Shown here in pieces: positions 1-11,050 of a stretch of 45,999 nucleotides of DNA. Source of the DNA: Nocardia acidivorans NBRC 108247. GTDB taxonomy: Bacteria > Actinomycetota > Actinomycetes > Mycobacteriales > Mycobacteriaceae. The position numbers were made by a program, and so were the translations under genes. The stretch is from contig NZ_BDAW01000068.1 in the NCBI RefSeq assembly GCF_001625085.1, positions 1 through 45,999 on the forward strand. The letters are read 5' to 3'. How positions within the stretch are numbered: position 1 is the stretch's first letter; each line of letters starts with the position of its first letter. Below the pieces are notes generated by a model. It made no database searches. It was given only the letters and a program-made list of their open reading frames with translations, and was not told where the DNA came from.

Positions 1-617
1 TTCCGCAGGATGAGGTCCAGGGCCTCGGAGCGCGAGGCGGCGTTGGTCTGCAAGAGGCCGCGCACGGCCGAGGTGGTGGTGCTGGCGCCGGGCTTGCGAA
101 TCCCGCGCATGGCCATGCACAGGTGTTCGGCCTCGACCACCACGATCGCGCCGCGCGGATCCAGCTTGCTCATCAGCGCGTCGGCGATCTGACTGGTGAG
201 GCGCTCCTGCACCTGCGGGCGCTTGGCATAGAGGTCCACCAGCCGCGCCAGTTTCGACAGGCCGGTCACCCGGCCGTGCGGGCCCGGAATGTAGCCCACG
301 TGCGCGATGCCGTGGAATGCCACCAGATGGTGTTCACAGGTGGAGTACATCGGGATGTCGCGGACCAGCACCAGTTCCTGATGCCCCTCGTCGAAGGTGG
401 TGTTGAGCACCTGCTCCGGCTCGGTGTACAGCCCGGCGAACATTTCCCGGTACGCCCGGGCGACGCGCGCCGGGGTATCGGCGAGACCGGGACGGTCCGG
501 ATCCTCACCGACCGCGAGCAACAATTCGCGAACGGCCGCCTCGGCTCGCTCCTGATCGAACGGCCGTCCGGTGCCGAGCGCGATCGGGCCGGAGACGACA
601 CGGTTGTTGGCCGACAA
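1..617 (-). CDS. folE: GTP cyclohydrolase I (3' end outside window)
   Basis: Catalyses the first step of tetrahydrofolate synthesis, GTP to dihydroneopterin triphosphate, in the cytoplasm. The visible part (about 205 codons) contains the family signature: a zinc-binding Cys-His segment read as MYSTCEHHL, then HVGYIPGPHGRVTGLSKLAR and a second zinc Cys in EAEHLCMAMRG. Only the last residues run off the left edge. I place the start at a TTG (617-615) because a strong AGGAGGTG ribosome binding site lies just before it (622-629) and no ATG is available in frame nearby; the protein then starts MSANNRVVSG. It lies about 200 bases downstream of ftsH on the same strand. The ftsH-folE order, usually followed by folP, folB and folK, is the common actinobacterial arrangement, so the other folate genes are expected off the left edge. 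Confidence 0.96.
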   Translation of the reverse strand, partial: MSANNRVVSGPIALGTGRPFDQERAEAAVRELLLAVGEDPDRPGLADTPARVARAYREMFAGLYTEPEQVLNTTFDEGHQELVLVRDIPMYSTCEHHLVAFHGIAHVGYIPGPHGRVTGLSKLARLVDLYAKRPQVQERLTSQIADALMSKLDPRGAIVVVEAEHLCMAMRGIRKPGASTTTSAVRGLLQTNAASRSEALDLILR

Positions 618-821
618 TCGACACCTCCTGTGTTGATATGCCGCACCCGCGAGGGACGGCAGGTCCGCGGCCGCCGGCTGAACCGGCCCGTGTCCGCCCT
701 CGGGTCGAACCCGGCCCGAGCGGAGTCGCGAACTGTGTGCTGGCGCGCCGTCTACAACGGCGCTCGCCCGCGGCCCCGCCGGAGCGGGACCACGAACCTG
801 ATGAGCGTATCCGGGTCCCGG
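618..821 (-). other. ftsH-folE intergenic gap, no gene seen
   Basis: This 204-base gap between two genes of the same strand holds the folE ribosome binding site. I see no convincing gene or terminator hairpin, so read-through from ftsH into folE is possible. Confidence 0.5.
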
Positions 822-3212
<2,391 letters not shown>

Positions 3213-3517
3213 AGAGCGTCGGCCGGCGGCCAGTCCTTTCCGGGGGGTGTATCCGGTTTGCCTGCGATGCTTTGTGGCGCGCCCGTTCCGGCGAACGGAT
3301 GCGGACATGCCACGTTACCCCGTAGGGTCGAGTCGTTACATCGCGCAGTTCGGCAGCTAATGCGGTTCAACAGCTGAACGACTGAAGAACGCGGGTGGTT
3401 CCCCGATCATCTGCGGCAACACGTCGGGATGATCTACCCGTTGGTGTCGGACCGAGTGGTCACAATGATGGCATGGTCGTCCCGTCGTAAGCGACGACAC
3501 AACAGAGCGCAGGGGGT
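3213..3517. other. Divergent promoter region between ftsH and the PH-like gene
   Basis: About 305 bases between two divergent genes. I see no gene. A short inverted repeat (CGTCG-TAAG-CGACG, 3483-3496) lies just upstream of the plus-strand gene. Promoters for both genes must lie here, but I cannot fix -35/-10 boxes with confidence. Confidence 0.4.
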
Positions 3518-4447
3518 ATGGACATAGTCGAGCTACGGACACCCACAGCGATTGTGCGGCACGGCAACGGGCGACTGACGGTGCTGCGGCCGGGAACGGA
3601 CGGCGAGCGCGTGCTCGACGTACCGGTCGCCGAACTCCTCAAGGTGCGGTTGAACCGGCGCGCGGATGACGCCGTTGTGATCGAGATCTACCTGCGCTAT
3701 CCCACCCCCGTGCTCACCGGCGTGCCCGCCGACCGCACGCCCTTGCCGGTGCTCATCGCCGAACACGATGTGCCCGCCGCCACCGTCATCGTGGAGCGGA
3801 TCAACAATCAGATCCTGGGCACCCAGCGCCTGGATGTGGCCGCGCCCGACCTCACCCCGCCCGCCCCGTCCTGGGGTCGCTCCGGGCCGACCCGCGCCGA
3901 TGTGGATCGCGCGGTGCGCCGGATGGCCCCCAAGCGTGATGCCAAGCCCGCCATCGCGGCGCTGCACCGCTATGTCACCGCCGACGAGTACGTGCTCGAA
4001 TCCGCGCTCGTCAACGCGCAGCCGCCCGCCGCGAAAGGGGCCGGACTGCTCGCGATCAGCACCAAACGGCTGATCTTCGTCTCGCTCGGCACGAGTAAGC
4101 GTTTCGCGCATGAGCTACCCATCGCCGCGCTGCTGTGGGCGCGCGCCACCGACGATTCCGCGGACTCCGGCGGCGCGCCGGGTGAATACGGGGTCGAGGT
4201 GAACGACGGGAATCTGTCCTGGCATTTCACCGGGACCGATCGCGCCGATACCGAGAGGGTCACCGGCGCATTGAATTTCGCGATTCAACGGGAATCCGCC
4301 GACGGTGCGGCCGGTCCCGCCGATCCGGGCGTGCACAAGCTCTACTCGGAATGGGAATTGCTGGTGGAACGGCATTCCCTGGCCATGGTGGACGACGCCC
4401 AATTCCAGCGTTACGGCCGCGGCATTCTGCGCTCACTGCCCGATTGA
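3518..4447 (+). CDS. Conserved hypothetical protein, PH/GRAM-like fold suspected
   Basis: A 309-residue soluble protein without signal peptide or membrane segment. I do not recognise a named family with certainty. The first 90 residues alternate short hydrophobic strands with charged turns. Residues about 140-260 read like a bacterial PH/GRAM-like domain: a start such as YVTADEYVLESALVN, a self-contained strand LLAISTKRLIFVSLG, and later GNLSWHFTGTDRADTERVTGALNFAI, which would be the last strand and C-terminal helix. This fold is inferred from the pattern only. The start is an ATG directly after AGGGGG (3511-3516), which is closer than ideal; a GTG thirteen codons in is an alternative. It is divergent from ftsH and convergent with the DUF1266 gene. 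No function can be assigned. Confidence 0.75.
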   Translation: MDIVELRTPTAIVRHGNGRLTVLRPGTDGERVLDVPVAELLKVRLNRRADDAVVIEIYLRYPTPVLTGVPADRTPLPVLIAEHDVPAATVIVERINNQILGTQRLDVAAPDLTPPAPSWGRSGPTRADVDRAVRRMAPKRDAKPAIAALHRYVTADEYVLESALVNAQPPAAKGAGLLAISTKRLIFVSLGTSKRFAHELPIAALLWARATDDSADSGGAPGEYGVEVNDGNLSWHFTGTDRADTERVTGALNFAIQRESADGAAGPADPGVHKLYSEWELLVERHSLAMVDDAQFQRYGRGILRSLPD

Positions 4448-4538
4448 CGGGCACACGCGAGAATCTCCGGGGCTGAGGCCCCAAACCCCCTGCGCGGCAG
4501 GGGTTTCTGACCCGCCGCAGGGCGGGTCAGAGTTGTTT

Positions 4539-5402
4539 CTACTCCTCCGGCGCTTCGGGCTGCTCCTCCGGCTGAAGTTCGATGCGCCGCCACGGACTGG
4601 TCGGGCGCATCCACAGGCGTAGCAGTTCCATGCGCCGATCCACTCCGCCGGACTTGAGTTCGGCGAGATCCTCACACGCCTGCCAGTAGGTCCAGCCCGC
4701 CAGGTAGGCATCGCCGAATTGCCGCCAATTGCGGTATTTGCGCTGGGCCAGCGGCAGTGCGCGCATGAGATAGCCCCAGGCGACGTCGGCCTCCAGATAC
4801 CCGGCGGTATAGGCCATCCGGCTGACCGCGACCACGCGCGCCAGATCCCACGCCTGGATATCGGTGGGCAACGGGCGCACCAGATGTTCGGTGAGGCCGA
4901 GTTTGATGGCCTGGGACCAGATGTCGTAGTCGCGCACCAGGGCTTCGGGATTCTCCATACCGCGGAACGAGCCGACCTGACGCAGGAAGGCGCGATGCCG
5001 GTCGGCGCGTTCGCCGAAGCGGTCGCGTTCGGGTGAGTTGATCCCCGCCATGACGAGCGGATGCACCAGCGCGTAGAGCGGTGAGTGCATGCCCTCGAGC
5101 AGTTGCTCCATGGATGCCATGGCCTCGGTGCCGTCGGTGATCCCCCAGGCTCCGGTCAAGGTGTCGATGGCGAGTTCGCGGCGATCGCCGAGTGGATGCT
5201 CGCGCTCGGGTCCGAGCAGCAGGGCATCGTGGAAGGCATCCCACCGGGCGGAGTAGAAACCCCCCAGCGACAGGGCGCGGAGTTCGTCGTCGGCGACCTG
5301 TGCGCCGGACCAGTGGTCGTCCTCGCGCTGGTCGAGCTCCGGGTAGGGGAAGGTCGTCAACGTGGGCACGTCGCGGGCTGGCATACCTCGATTCTGTCTC
5401 AT
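4539..5402 (-). CDS. DUF1266-type protein
   Basis: A 287-residue protein resembling the DUF1266 family of actinobacterial and enterobacterial proteins of unknown role. Characteristic features are the Trp-rich helical C-terminal half (ITDGTEAMASMEQLLEGMH early on, then IQAWDLARVVAVSRMAYTAGYLE and AWGYLMRALPLAQRKYRNWRQFGDAYLAGWTYW). No signal peptide or membrane segment is present, and the C-terminus is Glu/Pro rich. The start at 5402 has a GGAG about ten bases upstream; an internal ATG at 5384 is possible but its GAGGT abuts the codon. The gene converges on the PH-like gene and is divergent from the DUF2277 gene. Family assignment is from motif memory, not a search. Confidence 0.75.
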   Translation of the reverse strand: MRQNRGMPARDVPTLTTFPYPELDQREDDHWSGAQVADDELRALSLGGFYSARWDAFHDALLLGPEREHPLGDRRELAIDTLTGAWGITDGTEAMASMEQLLEGMHSPLYALVHPLVMAGINSPERDRFGERADRHRAFLRQVGSFRGMENPEALVRDYDIWSQAIKLGLTEHLVRPLPTDIQAWDLARVVAVSRMAYTAGYLEADVAWGYLMRALPLAQRKYRNWRQFGDAYLAGWTYWQACEDLAELKSGGVDRRMELLRLWMRPTSPWRRIELQPEEQPEAPEE

Positions 5403-5497
5403 CGCAGTTTCATTTGCTCCCGCTTCGCTCCGGCGGGTTCGCCCCGGCTCCGAACGGGCCCGGTTTTCTTCACCTGTCACGGAGGTGGATACGGCAC

Positions 5498-5503
5498 TAC
5501 TCT
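5498..5503 (+). promoter_or_regulatory. TACTCT -10 box, leaderless start of DUF2277 gene
   Basis: TACTCT is followed by seven bases and then the ATG at 5511, with no ribosome binding site in between. This is the geometry of leaderless transcripts, which are common in mycobacteria and relatives. Confidence 0.5.
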
Positions 5504-5510
5504 CTCGGGC

Positions 5511-5786
5511 ATGTGTAGAAATATCACCATCCTGCGCGGGCTGGAGCCCCCCGCGACGGATCAGGAAATCTACGCGGCCGCGCAGCAATTCGTACGCAAG
5601 GTCAGCGGCGTCTCGGGTTTGACCACGGCCACGAAACCGGCGGTGGACAAGGCGGTGGAGGCCATCGCGGCCGCCACCACACAACTGCTCGCGGAGCTGC
5701 CCGATCGCCAGGTGCCGCCGCCGACCGAACCGCCGTTGCGGCGGATCGCCGCGCGTGAGGCGGCGGTCGACGAGGGCGCGAGCTAG
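5511..5786 (+). CDS. DUF2277 family protein
   Basis: A 91-residue protein whose N-terminus MCRNITILRGLEPPATDQE, followed by a helix with QFVRKVSGVSG, is the hallmark of the DUF2277 family. The invariant MCRNI start is good evidence for the chosen ATG. The function of the family is unknown; it is a small, soluble, largely helical protein with an Arg/Glu-rich tail. The probable leaderless promoter TACTCT lies seven bases before the ATG. Its stop overlaps the convergent PucR-type gene by four bases (5783-5786), so the two transcripts must be antisense at their 3' ends. Confidence 0.9.
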   Translation: MCRNITILRGLEPPATDQEIYAAAQQFVRKVSGVSGLTTATKPAVDKAVEAIAAATTQLLAELPDRQVPPPTEPPLRRIAAREAAVDEGAS

Positions 5787-7036
5787 GCGCGCACCCCGTA
5801 TACGGCCGCGCAATCCAGTGCCAGTTCCAGGCGCGGGCCGGGCCGGTCGATGGAGTGCCCGAGTAGTTCCTCTATGCGCTGAATGCGATAGCGCACGGTG
5901 TTCTTGTGTACGCCAAGGCTTTTCGCCGCCGCGTCCGGACTGCGGCGGGCGCGCAGATAGGCATGCAGGGTTTCCCGCAGGCGTGTGGAGTGCGCGCCGG
6001 ACGCCGCGAGCGCGCCCAATTCCCGATCGATGAGCGCCCGCATCGCGATCTCGTCGGCTCCGGCCAAATAGGCCACCTCGACTTCGCGATAGTGCACGAC
6101 GGCTCCGAGGGCGGGCCGCGCGCGTTCGGCGACCTGCCGGGCGGCGAGGGCCTCGCGGTGTCCGCCGCGGAATCCGGCGACCTGGGCCGCGGGTATTCCG
6201 GCGGCCACCCGCACGGTCTCCTCGACCGGCCACAGGGCCCGCGCGGGATCCGGGAGTTCATCGTCCAGGCCGATCCACGCCCACAGCGCCGCCGCCCCGG
6301 CGGGGACGGTCAGCACACTGCCGTTGCCCAGGGCGTTCGCACAGCGGGCGGCGATGCGGTCGAGCAGTCCGGTGCTGTCGTCGGCGCCCCCGGTGGGGGC
6401 GGGAGCGCGGTCCTCATCGGTCCAGAGCACGAGGGCGAGGTGGCGCTGCGCGAGCCGGTAGCCGAGTCGGGCGGAGGCCTGTTCGGGATCGAGGTCGCCG
6501 CCGTCGAGCAGCGTGCGCACGATTTCGGCGCGCTGGTTGATGGCCGCGCGCAGGCCGCTCTCGCGTTCCTGCATATAGGTGTCGGTGAGCGCTTCCACCG
6601 AGGTGCTGATCCAGCGTGTGGAGCGGTCGAAAAGCCTTAGCAGCACCGATCTTTCGATATCGCGGGGCAGCTGTCCCTGACCGACGATCTCGGTCATGTA
6701 GTCGAGCAGCGCCTCCTGGCCGACGTGGTAGACGCGCAGCAGCAGCCGGATATCGTGGCCGCGGCGGGCGATGGTGCGGGCGAAGGCGTGCGCCTGTTCG
6801 GGGACCGGATAGTCGAAGCGGTCCTGGGTGAGGCCGCTGAGCACCTCGAAGGCGTGCGCGCGGGTGCTGGCGCGGAGATCGCGGCGCATATCCCGGTCGC
6901 GGAGTTCGGGGATGCGGGCGATGACGGCGCTGTCGAGGCGGGTGAGGATCTGCTCCAGGGTTTCCGGGCGCAGGTTCTCGGCGACGAAATCGGCGATCCA
7001 TTGCCGGGTGACCGGATCGGTCTCGATAATGGGCAT
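5783..7036 (-). CDS. PucR/CdaR-type transcriptional regulator
   Basis: A 417-residue DNA-binding regulator of the PucR-like actinobacterial type. The N-terminal half is helical with a ligand or dimer region (VSGLTQDRFDYPVPEQAHAFARTIARRGHDIRLLLRVYHVGQEALLDYM), the middle is a GGDEF-like domain, and the C-terminus carries the helix-turn-helix LHAYLRARRSPDAAAKSLGVHKNTVRYRIQRIEELLG, whose SL-x-VHKNTVRYR core is diagnostic. The ATG at 7036 follows a good GGAGGT site; the frame remains open 13 codons upstream but lacks such a site. It is divergent from an aldehyde dehydrogenase/short-chain dehydrogenase pair, which it probably controls, and two palindromes lie in the shared intergenic region. The inducer is unknown. 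Confidence 0.88.
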   Translation of the reverse strand: MPIIETDPVTRQWIADFVAENLRPETLEQILTRLDSAVIARIPELRDRDMRRDLRASTRAHAFEVLSGLTQDRFDYPVPEQAHAFARTIARRGHDIRLLLRVYHVGQEALLDYMTEIVGQGQLPRDIERSVLLRLFDRSTRWISTSVEALTDTYMQERESGLRAAINQRAEIVRTLLDGGDLDPEQASARLGYRLAQRHLALVLWTDEDRAPAPTGGADDSTGLLDRIAARCANALGNGSVLTVPAGAAALWAWIGLDDELPDPARALWPVEETVRVAAGIPAAQVAGFRGGHREALAARQVAERARPALGAVVHYREVEVAYLAGADEIAMRALIDRELGALAASGAHSTRLRETLHAYLRARRSPDAAAKSLGVHKNTVRYRIQRIEELLGHSIDRPGPRLELALDCAAVYGVRA

Positions 7037-7140
7037 GGGCGGACCTCCAGATTTGGTTCCAAAGTACAAAACCATTCGGAATCCTTGAGCCTATGTGCCA
7101 AGAATGTCCCGGCTAAATTGTGTCACGATCATAGTTCAGT

Positions 7141-7176
7141 GAGCTGTGGCACACAGCTCTGAGCCGAACCGGTTCG
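7141..7176. promoter_or_regulatory. Two palindromes in the PucR-ALDH intergenic region
   Basis: GAGCTGTG-GCA-CACAGCTC (7141-7159) is a perfect 8-base inverted repeat, and CGAACCGGTTCG (7165-7176) is a perfect 12-base palindrome. They sit 5-6 bases apart, 30 to 65 bases before the aldehyde dehydrogenase start, and are plausible operators for the divergent PucR-type regulator. Confidence 0.45.
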
Positions 7177-7204
7177 CAATGCAGCGCACGTGGGAGAGCA
7201 CATC

Positions 7205-8869
7205 GTGACCAATACCGAACCCGCCGCGGGTCCCGCCCGCAAAACCGCACCTCGTAAGGCCGCCGCCAATGGCACGGCCAAGAAGGCGGCGCCGAAACCC
7301 GCGGTCGAGCCGGAACCGGTTGCCGCACAGCCGGAACCGACCGAGATCGAGGTGCGCAATCCCGCCACCGGTGAGCTCGCGGGCACGGTGCCGATCGATT
7401 CGGCCGCGACGGTGGCGGGCAAGGTCGCCGAATTGCGCCTGCATCAGCCCGAGTGGGAGGCCATCGGCCCGGACGGTCGTAAGGAATGGCTGCTCAAACT
7501 CCAGGACTGGCTGGTCGACAATACCGATGAGCTCGCCGACATTTTGCAGTCCGAGACCGGTAAAGCGCGGATCGACGCGCTCATCGATCCGGCCTTCTCC
7601 ATCGACCTGACCGGGTATTACGCGCGCCGGGCCGGGAAATTCCTGGCCGATGAGCATCCGTCACCGCACAGCCCGCTGGCGCGGGTGAAGTCGCTGACCC
7701 GGGTGTTCCGGCCGTATCCGGTGGTCGGTGTCATCACGCCGTGGAACTTCCCGCTGGCTATGCCGGTCATCGATGTGATTCCGGCGCTGGCCGCGGGCGC
7801 GGCGGTCATCCTGAAACCCTCCGAGGTGACACCGCTTTCGGCGGTCGCGCTGGTGCGCGGCTGGCGGGAGATCGGCGCGCCGCCGGTGCTGGATATCGTC
7901 ACCGGCGCGGGTGCGACGGGTGCGGCCGTGGTCGGCCATGTCGACTATGTGCAGTTCACCGGCTCCACGCCGACCGGTCGCAAAATCGCCGCGGCCTGCA
8001 CCGAGCGGATGATTCCATACAGCCTGGAGCTGGGCGGCAAGGATCCGGCCATTGTGCTCGCGGACGCCGATCTGGATCGCGCCGCGCACGGTATCGCCTT
8101 CGGCGGTCTGTTCAATGCCGGGCAGGTGTGCATCTCGGTCGAGCGCGTCTACGTCGAAGCGCCGGTCTACGACGAGTTCCTGCGGAAGCTGACCGCCGCC
8201 GTCAAGGAGGTCCGCCAGGGCGTCGACGGGCGGGAGCCCAAGTACGACATGGGCGCACTGGCCAACGAGGCGCAGGCGGGCATTGTGCAGCGCCATGTCG
8301 AGGATGCGGTCGCGGCGGGCGCGCGGCTGCTCACCGGCGGTAAGCGCACCGGTGTCGGCACGCTCTTCGAGCCGACCGTGCTGGCCGATGTCGACCACAC
8401 CATGAGCTGTATGACCGAGGAGACCTTCGGCCCCACCATTCCGGTGATGAAGGTCGCCGATGAGGCGGAAGCCGTTCGGCTGGCCAATGATTCGATCTTC
8501 GGACTCTCCGCCTCGGTGTGGAGCGGTGACAAGGATCGCGCGGAACGCATTGCGCGCCAACTCAATGCGGGCGCGGTGAATATCAACGACGTCTTCTCCA
8601 ATATGTTCAGCTTCGCGCTGCCGATGGGCGGCTGGGGTCTGTCCGGGGTGGGTGCGCGCTGGGGTGGGGCGAACGGCGTGCGCAAGTACTGCCGTCAGCA
8701 GGCCATCACCAAGCCGATTCTGCCGACGCAGACCAAAGAGCTGCTGTGGTTCCCGTATTCGCCGACCAAGCTGGCCTTCTCGCTGGCCGCCATGCGTGCC
8801 GCGGGTGCGCGCGGGCTGCGCCGGTTGAGCGTGCAGGCGGTCTTCGACACCGTGAAGGGGACCAAGTAA
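7205..8869 (+). CDS. NAD(P)-dependent aldehyde dehydrogenase (succinate-semialdehyde type)
   Basis: Oxidises an aldehyde to the acid; the sequence is closest in style to actinobacterial succinate-semialdehyde dehydrogenases, though the true substrate is open. In 554 residues: the oxyanion Asn in TPWNFPLAMP, the NAD-binding loop FTGSTPTGRKIA, the catalytic Glu in LELGGKDP, the catalytic Cys at about 309 in NAGQVCISVERVYVE, and EETFGPTIPVMK. The first 45 residues form an Ala/Lys/Pro-rich extension (KTAPRKAAANGTAKKAAPK) absent from standard family members. I choose the GTG at 7205 because GGGAGAG lies seven bases upstream; a GTG at 7190 is in frame. It overlaps the next gene by one base and is divergent from the PucR-type regulator. 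Confidence 0.92.
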   Translation: MTNTEPAAGPARKTAPRKAAANGTAKKAAPKPAVEPEPVAAQPEPTEIEVRNPATGELAGTVPIDSAATVAGKVAELRLHQPEWEAIGPDGRKEWLLKLQDWLVDNTDELADILQSETGKARIDALIDPAFSIDLTGYYARRAGKFLADEHPSPHSPLARVKSLTRVFRPYPVVGVITPWNFPLAMPVIDVIPALAAGAAVILKPSEVTPLSAVALVRGWREIGAPPVLDIVTGAGATGAAVVGHVDYVQFTGSTPTGRKIAAACTERMIPYSLELGGKDPAIVLADADLDRAAHGIAFGGLFNAGQVCISVERVYVEAPVYDEFLRKLTAAVKEVRQGVDGREPKYDMGALANEAQAGIVQRHVEDAVAAGARLLTGGKRTGVGTLFEPTVLADVDHTMSCMTEETFGPTIPVMKVADEAEAVRLANDSIFGLSASVWSGDKDRAERIARQLNAGAVNINDVFSNMFSFALPMGGWGLSGVGARWGGANGVRKYCRQQAITKPILPTQTKELLWFPYSPTKLAFSLAAMRAAGARGLRRLSVQAVFDTVKGTK

Positions 8870-9705
8870 TGACCGACTTCGGTTCCGTCGCGGGCAAAGT
8901 CGTGGTCATCACCGGCGGCGCGCGCGGTATCGGGCTGGCCACCGCGACCGCGCTGCAGGCGCTCGGCGCGAAGATCGCCATCGGCGATATCGACGAGGCC
9001 AGTTGTAAAGAGTCCGGCGCCGCACGAGGTTTCGAGCTGTACGGCAAACTCGATGTCACCGATCAGGAGTCGTTCACGGCCTTCCTCGATGAGGTGGAGC
9101 GGCGGCTCGGGCCGATCGATGTGCTCATCAACAATGCCGGGATCATGCCCACCGGGCGACTGGTGGATGAACCGGACGCGATCACCCGCCGGATCCTGGA
9201 CATCAATGTGTACGGCGTGATCCTGGGCTCCAAACTGGCGGTGGCGCGGATGCTGCCGCGCGGTCGCGGGCATGTCATCAATATCGCGTCGCTGGCCGGT
9301 GAAACGCACATTCCCGGTCTGGCCACCTATAACGCGAGCAAGCACGCGGTGCTCGGGTTCACCGATACGCTGCGCGAGGAGTACCGGGGCACCGGGGTGC
9401 GGTTCTCCTCGGTGCTGCCGACGCTCACCAAAACCGAACTGGGGTCCGGGGTCACCGCGCCCAAACTGCTGCGCCCGGCCGAGCCGGAGGAGATCGCGGA
9501 CGCCATCGCCCGGCTGATCGTGGAGCCGAAATCGAAGGTCCGGGTCACCGCGGTGGCGGGCATCATCGCGCAGGTGGTGGGTTTGCTGCCGGAGGCGGTC
9601 GGGGACGCCCTCGGGCGGGCACTGGGCGCGCAGAGCGCGTTCCTCGATGATGTGGACTCCGCCGCGCGCAAGGCGTACGAGTCCCGGGTGCGCGCGGGCG
9701 ATTAG
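8869..9705 (+). CDS. Short-chain dehydrogenase/reductase
   Basis: A 278-residue classical SDR that reversibly oxidises a hydroxyl group using NAD(P). It shows the cofactor loop TGGARGIG, the structural motif NNAG, the catalytic Ser in NIASLAGE and the catalytic pair in YNASK. An Asp in the position after the second strand (IGDIDE) favours NAD over NADP by family rules. The ATG overlaps the stop of the aldehyde dehydrogenase (TAATG), so the two are translated from one message; alcohol-to-aldehyde-to-acid oxidation would be a natural pairing. A perfect 13-base hairpin follows directly. Confidence 0.92.
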   Translation: MTDFGSVAGKVVVITGGARGIGLATATALQALGAKIAIGDIDEASCKESGAARGFELYGKLDVTDQESFTAFLDEVERRLGPIDVLINNAGIMPTGRLVDEPDAITRRILDINVYGVILGSKLAVARMLPRGRGHVINIASLAGETHIPGLATYNASKHAVLGFTDTLREEYRGTGVRFSSVLPTLTKTELGSGVTAPKLLRPAEPEEIADAIARLIVEPKSKVRVTAVAGIIAQVVGLLPEAVGDALGRALGAQSAFLDDVDSAARKAYESRVRAGD

Positions 9706-9711
9706 TGAAAT

Positions 9712-9744
9712 GGGTTGTAGCCGAGAACAATTCGGCTACAACCC
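9712..9744. terminator. Bidirectional hairpin terminator
   Basis: A perfect 13-base stem (GGGTTGTAGCCGA with its complement) around a 7-base loop sits between the convergent SDR and TerD genes. There is no long T run, as is usual for actinobacterial terminators. Confidence 0.75.
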
Positions 9745-9754
9745 GATTCGCTGT

Positions 9755-11011
9755 TCAGTGCACGGCCGCCAATACGAAACGCTTTCCCGGATCGATCATC
9801 TTGGAAACCGTTGCGCCGTCGCCGTATTCGCCGAGCGCGGTCATATTCCAGCCGTGCGGCGCGCGCGTCAGCATGCACATGAACAGTCCGGTGCGGCGTT
9901 CACCGCGGGAGAGTTCGAAGCGCACCAACTCCGCGCCGGAGTGGTCGTCCACCAATCGGCAGAAGGCGCGGGCGATTTCGTCGAATTTCTGGCCGGAGTA
10001 CGAATTCACCGTGAAGAGCAGGGCGTGGACGTCGGCGGGTAGTGCGGGGAGATCGACGGTGATCACCTCGTCATCGCCCTCGCCCGCACCGGTGAGATTG
10101 TCCCCGGAATGCTTGATCGCGCCCTTGAACGCGGAGAGTTTGACGAACCAGACCTTACCCAATTCCTTGGCCTGGCGGTTGTAGGCCACCACCGAGGCGT
10201 CGAGGTCGATATCCCTACCGCGCTTGGCCGGATCCCAGCCCAGCGCCATTTTCACCCGGGTGAGCGCGGGCGCGCCGGTTTTGGTGAGCGAGACGGTTTC
10301 GTTCTTGGACAGCGAGACCCGGCCCTTGTCCAGACTGACCGTCGCCTCACCGAATCGCGGCTGCGGCGGGGGCGTGTACGACGGTGGCGGGGGCGGAGGC
10401 GGTGCATAGGGCTGCGGCGGGGGCGGAGCCTGATAGGAATTCTGCTGCGGCGGTGGGTAATACGGCGTCGGCGGCGGGTAGTTCACCGGCGGCGGTGTGT
10501 ACGCCGGTTGCGGTGCGGGCGCGTCGTCCACGGTGATACCGAAATCCGTGGCGATCCCGGCGAGTCCGTCGGCGTACCCCTGGCCGACCGCGCGCACCTT
10601 CCACACGCCCTGTCTGCGATAGATCTCCACGCCGATCACGGCCGTCTCGGTATTCAGATCGGTGGGTGTGAAGGTCGCGAGGGTGATGCGCCGATTCGGG
10701 TCGGCCACGGTGATGGTGAGTCGTCCGGCGCGCCCCCAGTTCGGCGGCCCGGAGCCGTCCAGGCTGGCCGTCACCACGATCTTGTCGATCTCGGCGGGCA
10801 CCTGCCGGGTGGCGATGCGAATCCGGTTGGGCGGCTGCGCCGTGACGCCGGGGCCGACCGGCTGGTTGTAGAAGATGAAATCACTGTCGGATCTGACTTT
10901 TCCGGCGGCGGTGAGCAGTAGCGCCGCCACATCGACCGGCGTCGCCGCGCTGACCTCGACGACCACCTCGTCCGTGCCGATCGGCGCGTTCGCGCCCTTG
11001 ACCAATTCCAT
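9755..11011 (-). CDS. Double TerD-domain protein with proline-rich linker
   Basis: A 418-residue member of the TerD (tellurium resistance and stress) family, whose domains bind calcium and act in general stress or envelope protection. The N-terminal TerD domain (residues 1-175) begins MELVKGANAPI and includes IDKIVVTASLDG and AVIGVEIYRRQGVWKVRAVGQGYADGL. A low-complexity Pro/Tyr/Gln linker (about 180-245) follows, then a second TerD domain with VKMALGWDP, RDIDLDASVVAYN, HSGDNLTGAGEGDDEVITVDL and the ending GYGDG-type motif GEYGDGATV. The second domain keeps the acidic DxDLDAS calcium-type motif, while the first looks degenerate there. A GGGAGG site precedes the ATG. It converges with the SDR and is divergent from a PfkB kinase. 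Confidence 0.92.
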   Translation of the reverse strand: MELVKGANAPIGTDEVVVEVSAATPVDVAALLLTAAGKVRSDSDFIFYNQPVGPGVTAQPPNRIRIATRQVPAEIDKIVVTASLDGSGPPNWGRAGRLTITVADPNRRITLATFTPTDLNTETAVIGVEIYRRQGVWKVRAVGQGYADGLAGIATDFGITVDDAPAPQPAYTPPPVNYPPPTPYYPPPQQNSYQAPPPPQPYAPPPPPPPSYTPPPQPRFGEATVSLDKGRVSLSKNETVSLTKTGAPALTRVKMALGWDPAKRGRDIDLDASVVAYNRQAKELGKVWFVKLSAFKGAIKHSGDNLTGAGEGDDEVITVDLPALPADVHALLFTVNSYSGQKFDEIARAFCRLVDDHSGAELVRFELSRGERRTGLFMCMLTRAPHGWNMTALGEYGDGATVSKMIDPGKRFVLAAVH

Positions 11012-11050
11012 TGCCTGCCTTACCTCCCCGTTTCCACCACGGTAGCGCCG

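Noticed and set aside
10370..10500. Tandem DNA repeat candidate
   Set aside because: The repetition is just the codons of the proline-rich linker in the TerD protein; no regular unit is preserved.
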